From the NCBI RefSeq assembly GCF_021462265.1, contig NZ_JAJONF010000036.1, positions 29,846 through 93,845 on the forward strand: 64,000 nt of DNA, read 5' to 3'. Shown piece after piece: positions 7,639 to 15,139 of this stretch (within the stretch, counting starts at the first letter, position 1; the number at the start of each line of letters is the position of its first letter). Both the position numbers and the translations under genes were made by a program. This stretch comes from Streptomyces shenzhenensis. GTDB lineage: Bacteria > Actinomycetota > Actinomycetes > Streptomycetales > Streptomycetaceae. The notes beneath the pieces are model-generated. The model ran no database searches, was not told the DNA's origin, and saw only the letters and a program-made list of their open reading frames with translations.

Positions 7639-9834
7639 GTGACAGCAGCAACGCACTCCTCCCTCTTCCCGCCGGTACCGGACTCTGCCGACGCGGTGCT
7701 CGAAGGGCTCGACCCCGAGCAGCGCGCGGTGGCGACCGCGCTGCACGGTCCCGTGTGCGTGCTGGCCGGAGCCGGTACCGGCAAGACCCGGGCGATCACC
7801 CACCGGATCGCCTACGGAGTGCGGGCCGGCATCCTCCAGCCGTCCAGCGTGCTCGCCGTCACCTTCACCAACCGCGCCGCCGGGGAGATGCGCGGCCGGC
7901 TGCGCCAGCTCGGCGCCCAGGGAGTGCAGGCCCGTACGTTCCACTCGGCCGCGCTGCGCCAGCTCCAGTTCTTCTGGCCGAAAGCGGTCGGTGGCTCCCT
8001 GCCCCGGCTGATCGACCGCAAGATCCAGCTCGTCGCCGACGCGGCCGTCGCCTGCCGTATCCGCCTCGACCGGGGTGAGCTGCGGGACGTCACCGCCGAG
8101 ATCGAATGGTCCAAGGTCACCCGGACCGTCCCCGCCGACTATCCGCTCGCCGTCGTGAAGGCCGGCCGGGAGGCCCCCCGCGACCCCGCCGAGATCGCCC
8201 AGCTCTACTCGGTCTACGAGGACCTCAAGCGCGACCGTGCGGTGATCGACTTCGAGGACGTCCTGCTGCTGACCGTCGGCATCCTCCAGGACCGGCACGA
8301 CATCGCCGAGCAGGTTCGCGCCCAGTACCAGCACTTCGTCGTCGACGAGTACCAGGACGTCAGCCCGCTCCAGCAGCGGCTGCTGGAACTGTGGCTCGGC
8401 GACCGCGACAGCCTGTGTGTCGTCGGCGACGCCAGCCAGACGATCTACTCGTTCACCGGAGCAACCCCCGACCATCTGCTCGACTTCCGCACACGTCACC
8501 CCGGGGCCACTGTCGTCAAGCTGGTCCGTGACTACCGCTCCACCCCCCAGGTCGTCCACCTGGCCAACGGCCTGCTGGCCCAGGCCCGTGGCCGAGCCGC
8601 CGACCACCGCCTGGAGCTGATCTCCCAGCGCCCCGCCGGACCCGAGCCCGTGTACACCGAGTACACCGACGAGCCCGCCGAGGCCGAGGGCGCGGCCCGC
8701 CGTATCCGGGAGCTCGTCGACGCCGGGGTGCCGGCCGCCGAGATCGCCGTGCTGTTCCGCACCAACGCCCAGTCCGAGACGTACGAACAGGCCCTCGCGG
8801 ATGCCGGGGTGCCCTACCAGCTGCGCGGTGCCGAGCGGTTCTTCGACCGGCCCGAGGTGCGCAAGGCGGGCGTCGCCCTGCGCGCCGCGGCCCGCTTCGG
8901 CGGCAACGACGCGCTGCTCGACGACACCGTCGACCTGCCCTCCCAGGTGCGCGCGGTCCTCTCCGGAGAGGGCTGGACCACCCAGCCCCCGGCCGGCTCG
9001 GGCGCGGTCCGGGAGCGCTGGGAGTCGCTGGCCGCCCTGGTCAACCTGGCCCACGACGTCGCCGCCGCCCGGCCCGCCGCCACCCTCTCCGACTTCGTCG
9101 CCGAACTCGACGAGCGCGCGGGCGCCCAGCACGCCCCGACCGTCCAGGGCGTCACCCTCGCCTCCCTGCACTCGGCGAAGGGCCTGGAGTGGGACGTCGT
9201 CTTCCTGGTCGGCGTCGCCGAGGGCATGATGCCGATCACCTATGCGAAGACCGACGAACAGATCGAGGAGGAACGCCGTCTTCTCTACGTCGGAGTGACC
9301 CGGGCCAGGGAACGGCTCCATGTCTCCTGGTCCCTCTCCCGCACCCCCGGCGGCAGACCCGGCCGCAGGCCCAGCCGCTTCCTGGACGGTCTGCGCCCCG
9401 GCTCCACCGGCACCGTCGGCCGTGGTGGCGGCGTCGGCGGCGGAGGCGTCGAACGCGGCTTCACCGGCGGCCCCGCAGCCGCACCCCGGCGCACCCAGCG
9501 CACCCCCGCCCGCTGCCGGGTCTGCGGACGCACGCTGACCGACGCCGGCGAGATGAAACTGATGCGCTGCGACGACTGCCCGTCCGACATGGACGAGGGC
9601 CTCTACGAGCGGTTGCGTGAGTGGCGTGCGGACCAGGCTCGGCTCAGCGGCCAGCCGGCCTTCTGCGTCTTCACCGACAGGACGCTGATGGCCATCGCCG
9701 AGAGCGCTCCGGACGACGATCGCGAGCTGGCCCGCATCCCGGGTGTCGGGATGCGCAAGCTCAACCGCTACGGGGCCGATGTTCTGGCCATATGCGCGGG
9801 CCAGGAGCCCGTCGGCGAGGACGCGGGGGACTGA
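7639..9834 (+). CDS. uvrD2: ATP-dependent DNA helicase UvrD2 with HRDC domain
   Basis: A 731-residue SF1A helicase. Walker A AGAGTGKTR is near residues 43-51, motif Ia AVTFTNRAAGEM near 74, DEYQDVSPLQQR near 235, DYRSTP near 298, and SAKGLEWDVVFL near 513. After a glycine-rich linker near 595-610 comes a four-cysteine motif (CRVC and CDDC near 628-650). A C-terminal HRDC domain (residues about 655-720) follows, with a helix-hairpin-like ARIPGVGMRKLNRYG. A core helicase, cysteine motif and HRDC domain together define actinobacterial UvrD2. The GTG start lies 177 bases from the divergent mycoredoxin start. Confidence 0.92.
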   Translation: MTAATHSSLFPPVPDSADAVLEGLDPEQRAVATALHGPVCVLAGAGTGKTRAITHRIAYGVRAGILQPSSVLAVTFTNRAAGEMRGRLRQLGAQGVQARTFHSAALRQLQFFWPKAVGGSLPRLIDRKIQLVADAAVACRIRLDRGELRDVTAEIEWSKVTRTVPADYPLAVVKAGREAPRDPAEIAQLYSVYEDLKRDRAVIDFEDVLLLTVGILQDRHDIAEQVRAQYQHFVVDEYQDVSPLQQRLLELWLGDRDSLCVVGDASQTIYSFTGATPDHLLDFRTRHPGATVVKLVRDYRSTPQVVHLANGLLAQARGRAADHRLELISQRPAGPEPVYTEYTDEPAEAEGAARRIRELVDAGVPAAEIAVLFRTNAQSETYEQALADAGVPYQLRGAERFFDRPEVRKAGVALRAAARFGGNDALLDDTVDLPSQVRAVLSGEGWTTQPPAGSGAVRERWESLAALVNLAHDVAAARPAATLSDFVAELDERAGAQHAPTVQGVTLASLHSAKGLEWDVVFLVGVAEGMMPITYAKTDEQIEEERRLLYVGVTRARERLHVSWSLSRTPGGRPGRRPSRFLDGLRPGSTGTVGRGGGVGGGGVERGFTGGPAAAPRRTQRTPARCRVCGRTLTDAGEMKLMRCDDCPSDMDEGLYERLREWRADQARLSGQPAFCVFTDRTLMAIAESAPDDDRELARIPGVGMRKLNRYGADVLAICAGQEPVGEDAGD

Positions 9835-9847
9835 TGCCAACTCGTCG

Positions 9848-9887
9848 AAAAAATAGTTTGCGCATGCCCCGGCAATCCCCATAGGTT
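9848..9887 (+). promoter_or_regulatory. Promoter of wblC with AT tract upstream of -35
   Basis: An AAAAAATA tract (9848-9855) lies two bases before TTGCGC (9858-9863), followed 18 bases later by TAGGTT (9882-9887). An AT-rich block touching the -35 is the hallmark of WhiB7/WblC-activated promoters, including the autoregulated whiB7 promoter. AT-rich DNA stands out sharply in this GC-rich window. Confidence 0.7.
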
Positions 9888-9998
9888 CTAGGCACGGAAG
9901 CGGCGGCCTTCTCGAAGGCCCGGTTCCGTGTTGTACTTGCATATCCGAGCGGATCGGCTCAACACCGGTCCCCCAGACGCCGAGAGGAGGCGAGCCCA

Positions 9999-10316
9999 GT
10001 GATCAGCATCGAGACCAACATCAGCGCGGCCAAAGTGACCGATCTCTCGGCCGTCTCCGTGTGCATGCTCGGCGTCTCCAACCTGGGCACCGGTCTGTCC
10101 GGCATTCCTGCCGTGCGTCCGGCGTCCTCCGTTTCTCTCGCGGGTCTTCCCGCCCGTGAGCGTGACGAGCGACCGACCAAGGCACTGGAAGCAGTAGCGG
10201 CACAGGCGCAGGCCTATGCCTTTACGGCAGCCGGTGCCGCAAGCCGGAAGCAGACGACGCAGCACCACCTGATGTGGGCCTTCCGTGGGCCAGAACCCTG
10301 GAGTGATCCAGCCTGA
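9999..10316 (+). CDS. Upstream ORF in the wblC leader
   Basis: A 105-codon frame starts at GTG 9999 behind a strong AGAGGAGG site (nine bases away) and ends at the TGA at 10314-10316. It lies between the wblC promoter and a strong terminator at 10338. wblC/whiB7 leaders carry an upstream ORF whose translation status controls readthrough of a terminator, so this is probably the sensing ORF and not an independent protein. The first part has GC-rich third positions; the second half is more relaxed (several gca, gaa and gta codons), consistent with RNA-level constraints. I recognise no protein domain. It is also possible that only the first part matters. Confidence 0.6.
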   Translation: MISIETNISAAKVTDLSAVSVCMLGVSNLGTGLSGIPAVRPASSVSLAGLPARERDERPTKALEAVAAQAQAYAFTAAGAASRKQTTQHHLMWAFRGPEPWSDPA

Positions 10317-10326
10317 TCGATCAGGC
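10311..10326 (+). other. 16-bp palindrome at the leader ORF stop
   Basis: GCCTGATC followed by its exact reverse complement, spanning the leader ORF stop codon. A stalled or terminating ribosome would cover it, so it may take part in choosing between alternative leader structures. Confidence 0.4.
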
Positions 10327-10337
10327 CGGCGCCTTCA

Positions 10338-10380
10338 GGGCCGCGGAACCCCACCCGGGATCCGCGGCCCTTCTGTTTGT
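10338..10380 (+). terminator. Attenuator terminator in the wblC leader
   Basis: GGGCCGCGGA (10338-10347) pairs with TCCGCGGCCC (10361-10370), then TTCTGTTTGT. This is a classical intrinsic terminator, unusual here for its T-rich tail. It lies 22 bases after the leader ORF and 110 bases before wblC, so it must be bypassed for wblC expression. Confidence 0.8.
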
Positions 10381-10490
10381 CCCCATCACAGGGACGGACG
10401 GGCGAAGGGGCCTCGGGGCAAGAGCAGAACCCGGTACCAGCCGCCAACCGGTCCAACCCGACCGGCACGACCAGACGAGGAAGAACAGCC

Positions 10491-10859
10491 GTGCAACTCG
10501 AAGCGCACGCCCCGTCCGTACCGCCTTCCGAAACGATCCCCCCGCCCGGCCTCACGGAGGACTCCACCTTGATCCCGCTCACCGCGCTCACCGCGCTCGA
10601 CGACGCCATCGAGAACCTCGGCGTACCCGTCCCCTGCCGTTCCTACGACCCGGAGGTCTTCTTCGCCGAGTCGCCGGCGGACGTCGAGTACGCCAAGTCC
10701 CTCTGCCGCACCTGCCCGCTGATCGAGGCCTGCCTCGCCGGGGCCAAGGAGCGGCGCGAGCCCTGGGGCGTCTGGGGTGGCGAGCTGTTCGTCCAGGGTG
10801 TCGTCGTCGCCCGCAAGCGGCCGCGTGGCCGCCCGCGCAAGAACCCGGTCACGGCATGA
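10491..10859 (+). CDS. wblC: WhiB-family regulator WblC (WhiB7 orthologue)
   Basis: A 122-residue iron-sulfur regulator that works with the principal sigma factor to switch on intrinsic resistance to ribosome-targeting antibiotics. The four cluster cysteines are visible (PVPCRSYD near residue 48, then CRTCPLIEAC near 73-82), followed by the WhiB turn GVWGGE near 94. A C-terminal AT-hook, RPRGRPRK, separates the WhiB7/WblC class from other WhiB proteins and binds the AT tract next to -35 elements. The GTG at 10491 has GACGAGG upstream. An in-frame TTG at 10377 lies in the terminator tail and is not a start. Confidence 0.95.
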   Translation: MQLEAHAPSVPPSETIPPPGLTEDSTLIPLTALTALDDAIENLGVPVPCRSYDPEVFFAESPADVEYAKSLCRTCPLIEACLAGAKERREPWGVWGGELFVQGVVVARKRPRGRPRKNPVTA

Positions 10860-11182
10860 ACATCCACGGAACGATCGACCGCCCTCTCACGCACGACCCC
10901 AAGAAGCAGGCCCCGATGAAGCCGTCCACCAGCGAGCCCGCAGGCTCCGCGATCCCAGACTTCACCACCGCCGGTACCGCCACCGGCTCGCGTCAGAACA
11001 GGACCCGAGAGATGCAACTCATCCCAGAAGCCCTGGCTCGTGCGCATATGCACGACCGACTGCACGAGGCCGAGCGGGAACGCCGGGCCGTGCGCCTGGC
11101 GACCGCTCGCCGGATGCAGCGCCGGGCCGAGCGCGCCTCGATGCGCGCCCGCCGTGCGCTCGCCATGGCCGTGATGCAGTGA
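10856..11182 (+). CDS. Small basic protein overlapping wblC, unknown function
   Basis: A 108-residue protein whose ATG overlaps the wblC stop (ATGA), so it is translationally coupled to wblC. The first 55 residues are polar and probably disordered. The rest is a strongly basic, Arg/Ala/Met-rich helix (HDRLHEAERERRAVRLATARRMQRR... type pattern) ending in VMQ. No known domain is recognised. Coupling to wblC implies induction by translation inhibitors; the charge pattern suggests an RNA-, ribosome- or DNA-bound peptide, which is inference only. Confidence 0.7.
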   Translation: MNIHGTIDRPLTHDPKKQAPMKPSTSEPAGSAIPDFTTAGTATGSRQNRTREMQLIPEALARAHMHDRLHEAERERRAVRLATARRMQRRAERASMRARRALAMAVMQ

Positions 11183-11233
11183 CCCAGTACACCTGAAGCG
11201 GTGGCCTCCCGACCTGGGGGCGAAGACTTCCCT

Positions 11234-11269
11234 GCGGGGGCCGGTCCGGCCGAACGGACCGGCCCCCGC
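11234..11269 (+). terminator. Terminator after the wblC operon
   Basis: A perfect 15-bp GC stem (11234-11248 with 11255-11269) and six-base loop, 52 bases after the stop of the small gene. Confidence 0.8.
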
Positions 11270-11357
11270 GGTGCGTTGTCCCCTTGGATTCGCGCCGCGG
11301 AGTTATCGTCACCAGGTGACGAGTCTTCCCGGAGGCAGTGATCACGGCGGCTCCGCC

Positions 11358-11537
11358 ATGGAGCCCCACCCGCTCGTGTGCGCCCGCTGCGGCGCCCCGG
11401 CCCGCGTGGCCGACGGCCCCCCGCCTGTCACCTGGACCTGCTCCGTGGAGAGCGGCGTCCGCCAGTTCTTCTGCGACACCTGCTCCAGGGACAACCTCAG
11501 AGCGATCGAGGGCAGGCTCGACTCGTCCTGGTGGTGA
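11358..11537 (+). CDS. Small two-CxxC zinc-ribbon-like protein, unknown function
   Basis: A 59-residue protein with CARC near residues 8-11 and CDTC near 39-42, a spacing that could hold one zinc ion. It ends in DSSWW. A GTG at 11316 in the same frame is an alternative start; neither has a clear ribosome site. It is convergent with the ABC1 kinase gene, ten bases from its stop. No function can be assigned. Confidence 0.6.
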   Translation: MEPHPLVCARCGAPARVADGPPPVTWTCSVESGVRQFFCDTCSRDNLRAIEGRLDSSWW

Positions 11538-11547
11538 ACACCGTCCC

Positions 11548-12981
11548 CTACTGCGCCTCCACGGCCTCCTCAGGCTCCTCGGCCTCCACAGCCTCCTCGG
11601 CCTCTTCGAGTTCCTCGGCCTCTTCTAGTTCCGCGAACGCTTCGAACCCGTCCGGCACGAACCCGGGCAGCCATGCCTCCAGTTCCTCCCGCAACCGGAC
11701 GGTCGCGCCCAGCTGGCACAGCACGCCGATGGTGCTCAGGGTCACCCGGTGTATCAGGAGGTAGGCCGGCGGCAGGTTGAGCTGCTTGCCCAGCTGGTGG
11801 GCGGGGTTGCGCGGGTCGGCGATGCGGGCCGCCTGGCTGCGCATCCAGTTGCGGGTGAAGGTGAACTCGTCGACCTGGGCCGGTTCGATGATCGGCACCA
11901 GATAGTCCAGGACGGCGTCGGGGTCCAGCTCTATGGACTCCTTGACGAACCCCTCCTCGCGCAGCAGTTCGTAGACCGCCTCGGCGTCACCGTCCAGCGT
12001 CATCCGCAGCGAGTCGCCGATCGGGCTGGGCAGGCCGCCGGGGAGCCGGTCGACGGTGCCGAAGTCCAGCACGCCGAGGCGCCACTCCTCCTCGTCCCCC
12101 GGCTCACCGGGCAGCAGGCGGAAATTGCCGGGGTGCGGGTCGGCGTGCAGCAGGCCCGTGCGGGCCGGCCCCGAGAACAGGAAGCGGGCCAGGAGCTGAC
12201 CGGCCCGGTCGCGCTGCTCCCGCGTACCCTCCGAGATGACCTCGGAGAGCGGTATCCCGTCGATCCACTCCGTGACCAGGACCTGGTCGCACTGGTGCAC
12301 CACCGCGGGGACCACCACATCGGGGTCCCCCGCGAACTCCTCCGCGTGCGCCGCCTGGGCCTGCGCCTCCAGGGAGTAGTCCAGTTCCTCGGAGACCCGG
12401 TCGCGCAGCTCCGCGATCAGCGGCTTGATGTCCATGCCGGGGATCAGCGGCCCCAGCAGGCGGGCGAAGCGGCTCAGCTGTCCCAGGTCGGACAGCAGGG
12501 CCTCGCCGGCTCCCGGGTACTGCACCTTGACCGCCACCGCCCGGCCGTCCTGCCACACCGCCCGGTGCACCTGGCCGATCGAGGCCGCCGCCGAGGGCTT
12601 GTCCTCGAACTCCAGAAACAGCTCCCGCCAGTCCTCCCCGAGGCGCTCCGCGAGCACCGAGTGCATCGTGCGGGTCGGCATCGGCGGCGCGGCGTCCTGG
12701 AGTTTGGTGAGCGCCGCCCGGTAGGGGCCGGCGACCTCCTCCGGGAGGGCCGACTCGAAGACGGACAGGGCCTGCCCGAACTTCATGGCCCCGCCCTTCA
12801 GCTCGCCCAGCACCTTGAACAGCTGCTCCGCGGTGCGCTGTTGCAGTTCCCGGCCGACGATCTCCGCGGACTCGCCCACGATGCGCTTGCCCAGACCCCA
12901 GGTCGCCCGGCCGGCGAAGCCGAGCGGGAGCGCGGCGAGCTTGGCGGTCCGGGTGACCGCCTTCCGGGGAAGATCAGACAT
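11548..12981 (-). CDS. ABC1/AarF (UbiB-like) atypical kinase
   Basis: A 477-residue member of the ABC1/ADCK/UbiB family, protein-kinase-like ATPases usually linked to quinone or lipid handling at membranes. The family hallmark KxGQ-type motif is seen as GGAMKFGQALS near residues 62-72. The Ala-rich loop follows (SAAASIGQVHRA near 129-140), VAVKVQYPG carries the ATP-binding Lys, and LLHADPHPGNF and GVLDFGTVDRLP are the catalytic and metal loops. The last 35 residues are a Glu/Ala/Val repeat tail. The start overlaps the end of the ThiF-like gene by eight bases, so the two are translationally coupled. Confidence 0.88.
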   Translation of the reverse strand: MSDLPRKAVTRTAKLAALPLGFAGRATWGLGKRIVGESAEIVGRELQQRTAEQLFKVLGELKGGAMKFGQALSVFESALPEEVAGPYRAALTKLQDAAPPMPTRTMHSVLAERLGEDWRELFLEFEDKPSAAASIGQVHRAVWQDGRAVAVKVQYPGAGEALLSDLGQLSRFARLLGPLIPGMDIKPLIAELRDRVSEELDYSLEAQAQAAHAEEFAGDPDVVVPAVVHQCDQVLVTEWIDGIPLSEVISEGTREQRDRAGQLLARFLFSGPARTGLLHADPHPGNFRLLPGEPGDEEEWRLGVLDFGTVDRLPGGLPSPIGDSLRMTLDGDAEAVYELLREEGFVKESIELDPDAVLDYLVPIIEPAQVDEFTFTRNWMRSQAARIADPRNPAHQLGKQLNLPPAYLLIHRVTLSTIGVLCQLGATVRLREELEAWLPGFVPDGFEAFAELEEAEELEEAEEAVEAEEPEEAVEAQ

Positions 12982-14179
12982 GCGCCCTCCAAGTCCCAGT
13001 CGGCCGTGCCGCGTCCGCGTGCTCTCGACGCTCCGCCGACGGCCGTTGCACCACCATTGTCGCGTGTGGATCCCCGTTGGTTGAGGAGTGTTCCCCCTTA
13101 GCTTTCTCCGCGGCCCCGCACGGGCATGCGGGGTGCGGCCAAACCGGCCGAGCGTGCCAGTGCAGAACCGGCACGGACGCCTCCCAGCGGACCCCCGTGC
13201 CGGCCGGCGACTCGCCGTCGAGGAAGGCCAGGGCGTGCGCGGCGGCCAGCCCGGCCACGGCCGCCGCCAGCGTCAGATCGCAGGCCCCCACCCGGCGGGC
13301 CTGCCCGGACCGCCACTGGGCGATCAGGCGCGGCCAGACCGGATCCCGGTCCGTACGGTGTTCGTGCAGACAGCGGGCGCAGCCCGTCCCACCGGGCAGG
13401 ACGAGGGGGCCGACCACACCCGTGCCCTCCACGACCCCTGTGTAGAGATGCGGGGTCCCCGAGGCCATCAGCGGTTCGGCGGCACGCGCGTCCGGGGCGT
13501 GCACCAGCACGTCGTCGCGCGGGGCGATGACCACCAGCGCGAGGCCGGGCTCCTGCGCCGAAGGGTCCGGGCGACGGGGCGGACGGTCCGGGGCAGCCCG
13601 GCGGACGACCCTGTGCGCGGCCTCGTCGCGGCGCTCGCCGACCGCCTCCGCCGGCAGCCCGCCCGGTGCCACGTCCCACGGCTGGACCCGGCCCACGTCC
13701 CGGACGTCGACCGTGCCGACGCCCGCGCCCGAGAGCAGCGCGGCCAGTGTGACACCGACCCGGCCGGCGCCCTGGACCTGCACGCGCAGTGTCTGCCGGG
13801 CCGCCAGCCGGCCGATCGCACCGCCCGGCTCCGCAGTGGTCAGCGAGAGCGAGGCGAGATCGGGGCGCAGCCGCTCCAGTACCTCCTTCTTCTCGTGCAA
13901 CGCCTGCGCCGCCGGGCCGCCGCCGCGTGCGTCGTCGACGAGCCCGGCCCTGGACAGCCGCTCCACCAGGGCGTCGACATGCCCGTCCGGCAGGTCCATG
14001 CGACGCCCTTCCTCGCGCAGCAGAGCGAGCCCCTGGGCGCCGTCGAGCAGGTCCAGGAAGCTTCCGGTCGCCGTGTCCATCGGCCCCAGTGTCATCGCGT
14101 GCGCGGGAGTCATCCCGAACTGCACGGTGTTGAGATCCCGCCAGCCGCGCCGCAGCGCGGGCTTCACCAACGGATGCAT
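12974..14179 (-). CDS. ThiF/E1-like protein (TOMM leader-binding type)
   Basis: A 401-residue protein related to ThiF/MoeB/E1 enzymes and to the leader-peptide-binding partner proteins of thiazole/oxazole-modified peptide pathways. The N-terminal 130 residues look like a winged-helix/leader-recognition region. The nucleotide-binding loop is VQVQGAGRVGVTLAALLSGAG near 133-155. CARC near 275 and CPCG near 360 could form the structural zinc site. The usual E1 catalytic Arg/Gln-rich loop after the acidic strand is replaced by RDVGRVQPWDVAPGG, so adenylation activity is doubtful. ATG at 14179 has a GGGGGCC stretch upstream. It is coupled to the ABC1 kinase gene. No precursor peptide or YcaO gene is visible nearby. 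Confidence 0.75.
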   Translation of the reverse strand: MHPLVKPALRRGWRDLNTVQFGMTPAHAMTLGPMDTATGSFLDLLDGAQGLALLREEGRRMDLPDGHVDALVERLSRAGLVDDARGGGPAAQALHEKKEVLERLRPDLASLSLTTAEPGGAIGRLAARQTLRVQVQGAGRVGVTLAALLSGAGVGTVDVRDVGRVQPWDVAPGGLPAEAVGERRDEAAHRVVRRAAPDRPPRRPDPSAQEPGLALVVIAPRDDVLVHAPDARAAEPLMASGTPHLYTGVVEGTGVVGPLVLPGGTGCARCLHEHRTDRDPVWPRLIAQWRSGQARRVGACDLTLAAAVAGLAAAHALAFLDGESPAGTGVRWEASVPVLHWHARPVWPHPACPCGAAEKAKGEHSSTNGDPHATMVVQRPSAERREHADAARPTGTWRAHV

Positions 14180-14405
14180 GACAGGCCCCCGTAGCTGTCG
14201 AAAGGTCACAGAACATCCCCGTGTGCCGGTGGAGCCGGTCACGCTCCGTCGACGAGTGCCAGCATGCCCGGCCAGCCGGGTGGTCGCCGAAAGTTGTCCA
14301 CAGGCGGTGGGTATTCGTCGCACAAATCAAACGCATGGTGGGGGATCGACATCGAACCGTCCCGGACCCGGGACTTCCCCCGTGTGCAGCGGGTAACGTC
14401 GGGGC

Positions 14406-15002
14406 GTGCCCGCCGACCCACTGCACCGCGCCGGAAAGCCACAGCGCAGCACGACGAGCCAGCCGCCCAGCGGCTTGGGGGCGCGCGCGATCGAGGTTCG
14501 CAGAAGCGCCCGGCGCCGCCGGACCGTTTCCGCGTACCGCGAGGGCGACCGCACCGTCGTGCTGATCCCCGCCCGGATGTCCGAGGCGGAGGAGAAACGC
14601 TGGGTGACCGTCATGCTCAACAAACTCGCCGCCCAGGAGAGCAAGCGAGTGCTGGGCGACGCTGAACTTGCCGAGCGCGCCGAGCGGCTGTCGGCCCAGT
14701 ACTTCGGCGGCCGGGCCCGCCCCCTTTCGGTGCGGTGGGTCACCAACCAGAACACCCGCTGGGGCTCGTGCACCCCCTCCGAGGGCAGCATCCGCCTCTC
14801 GCACCGGCTCCAGGGCATGCCGGAGTACGTCGTCGACTATGTGCTCTGCCATGAACTCGCGCATCTGCTGGTGCCGGGGCACGGCCCCCGGTTCTGGCGG
14901 TTGCTGGAGGCGTATCCGCGGACCGAGCGGGCCCGCGGATACCTCGAAGGGGTGGTCGCGGCCGACCGGCTGCCCCGTGTGCCGGGCGCGCGCGATGAGT
15001 GA
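14406..15002 (+). CDS. YgjP/SprT-like metallopeptidase (M48-type)
   Basis: A 198-residue predicted zinc protease of the YgjP (UPF0489, WLM-like) family. The metal site is CHELAHLLVPGHGPRFW near residues 155-171, with the HExxH and a third ligand His in GHGPRFW. NQNTRWGSC near 115 is a strong family signature. No signal peptide or membrane segment, so it is cytoplasmic. It starts with GTG about 226 bases from the divergent ThiF-like gene. Substrate unknown. Confidence 0.85.
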   Translation: MPADPLHRAGKPQRSTTSQPPSGLGARAIEVRRSARRRRTVSAYREGDRTVVLIPARMSEAEEKRWVTVMLNKLAAQESKRVLGDAELAERAERLSAQYFGGRARPLSVRWVTNQNTRWGSCTPSEGSIRLSHRLQGMPEYVVDYVLCHELAHLLVPGHGPRFWRLLEAYPRTERARGYLEGVVAADRLPRVPGARDE

Positions 15003-15139
15003 CGTATCCCGGGAGCGCTCCCTTCGGGGTCGCTGAGCGCGGTTGTGTACCGGGTCTGTACCGACTTCTTCCGATGTCCGAGTTAGCCGTTAGCCTGGCG
15101 CGACGCACTCACATTCGGGATGGGGGACGGTCGTAACGC

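Noticed and set aside
10377..10490. TTG start for wblC giving a longer protein
   Set aside because: It lies in the T-rich tail of the leader terminator; the conserved WblC start is the GTG at 10491.
12974..14179. A thiazole/oxazole-modified peptide cluster
   Set aside because: Only the ThiF-like partner is present; no YcaO, dehydrogenase or precursor peptide ORF was found in the flanks.
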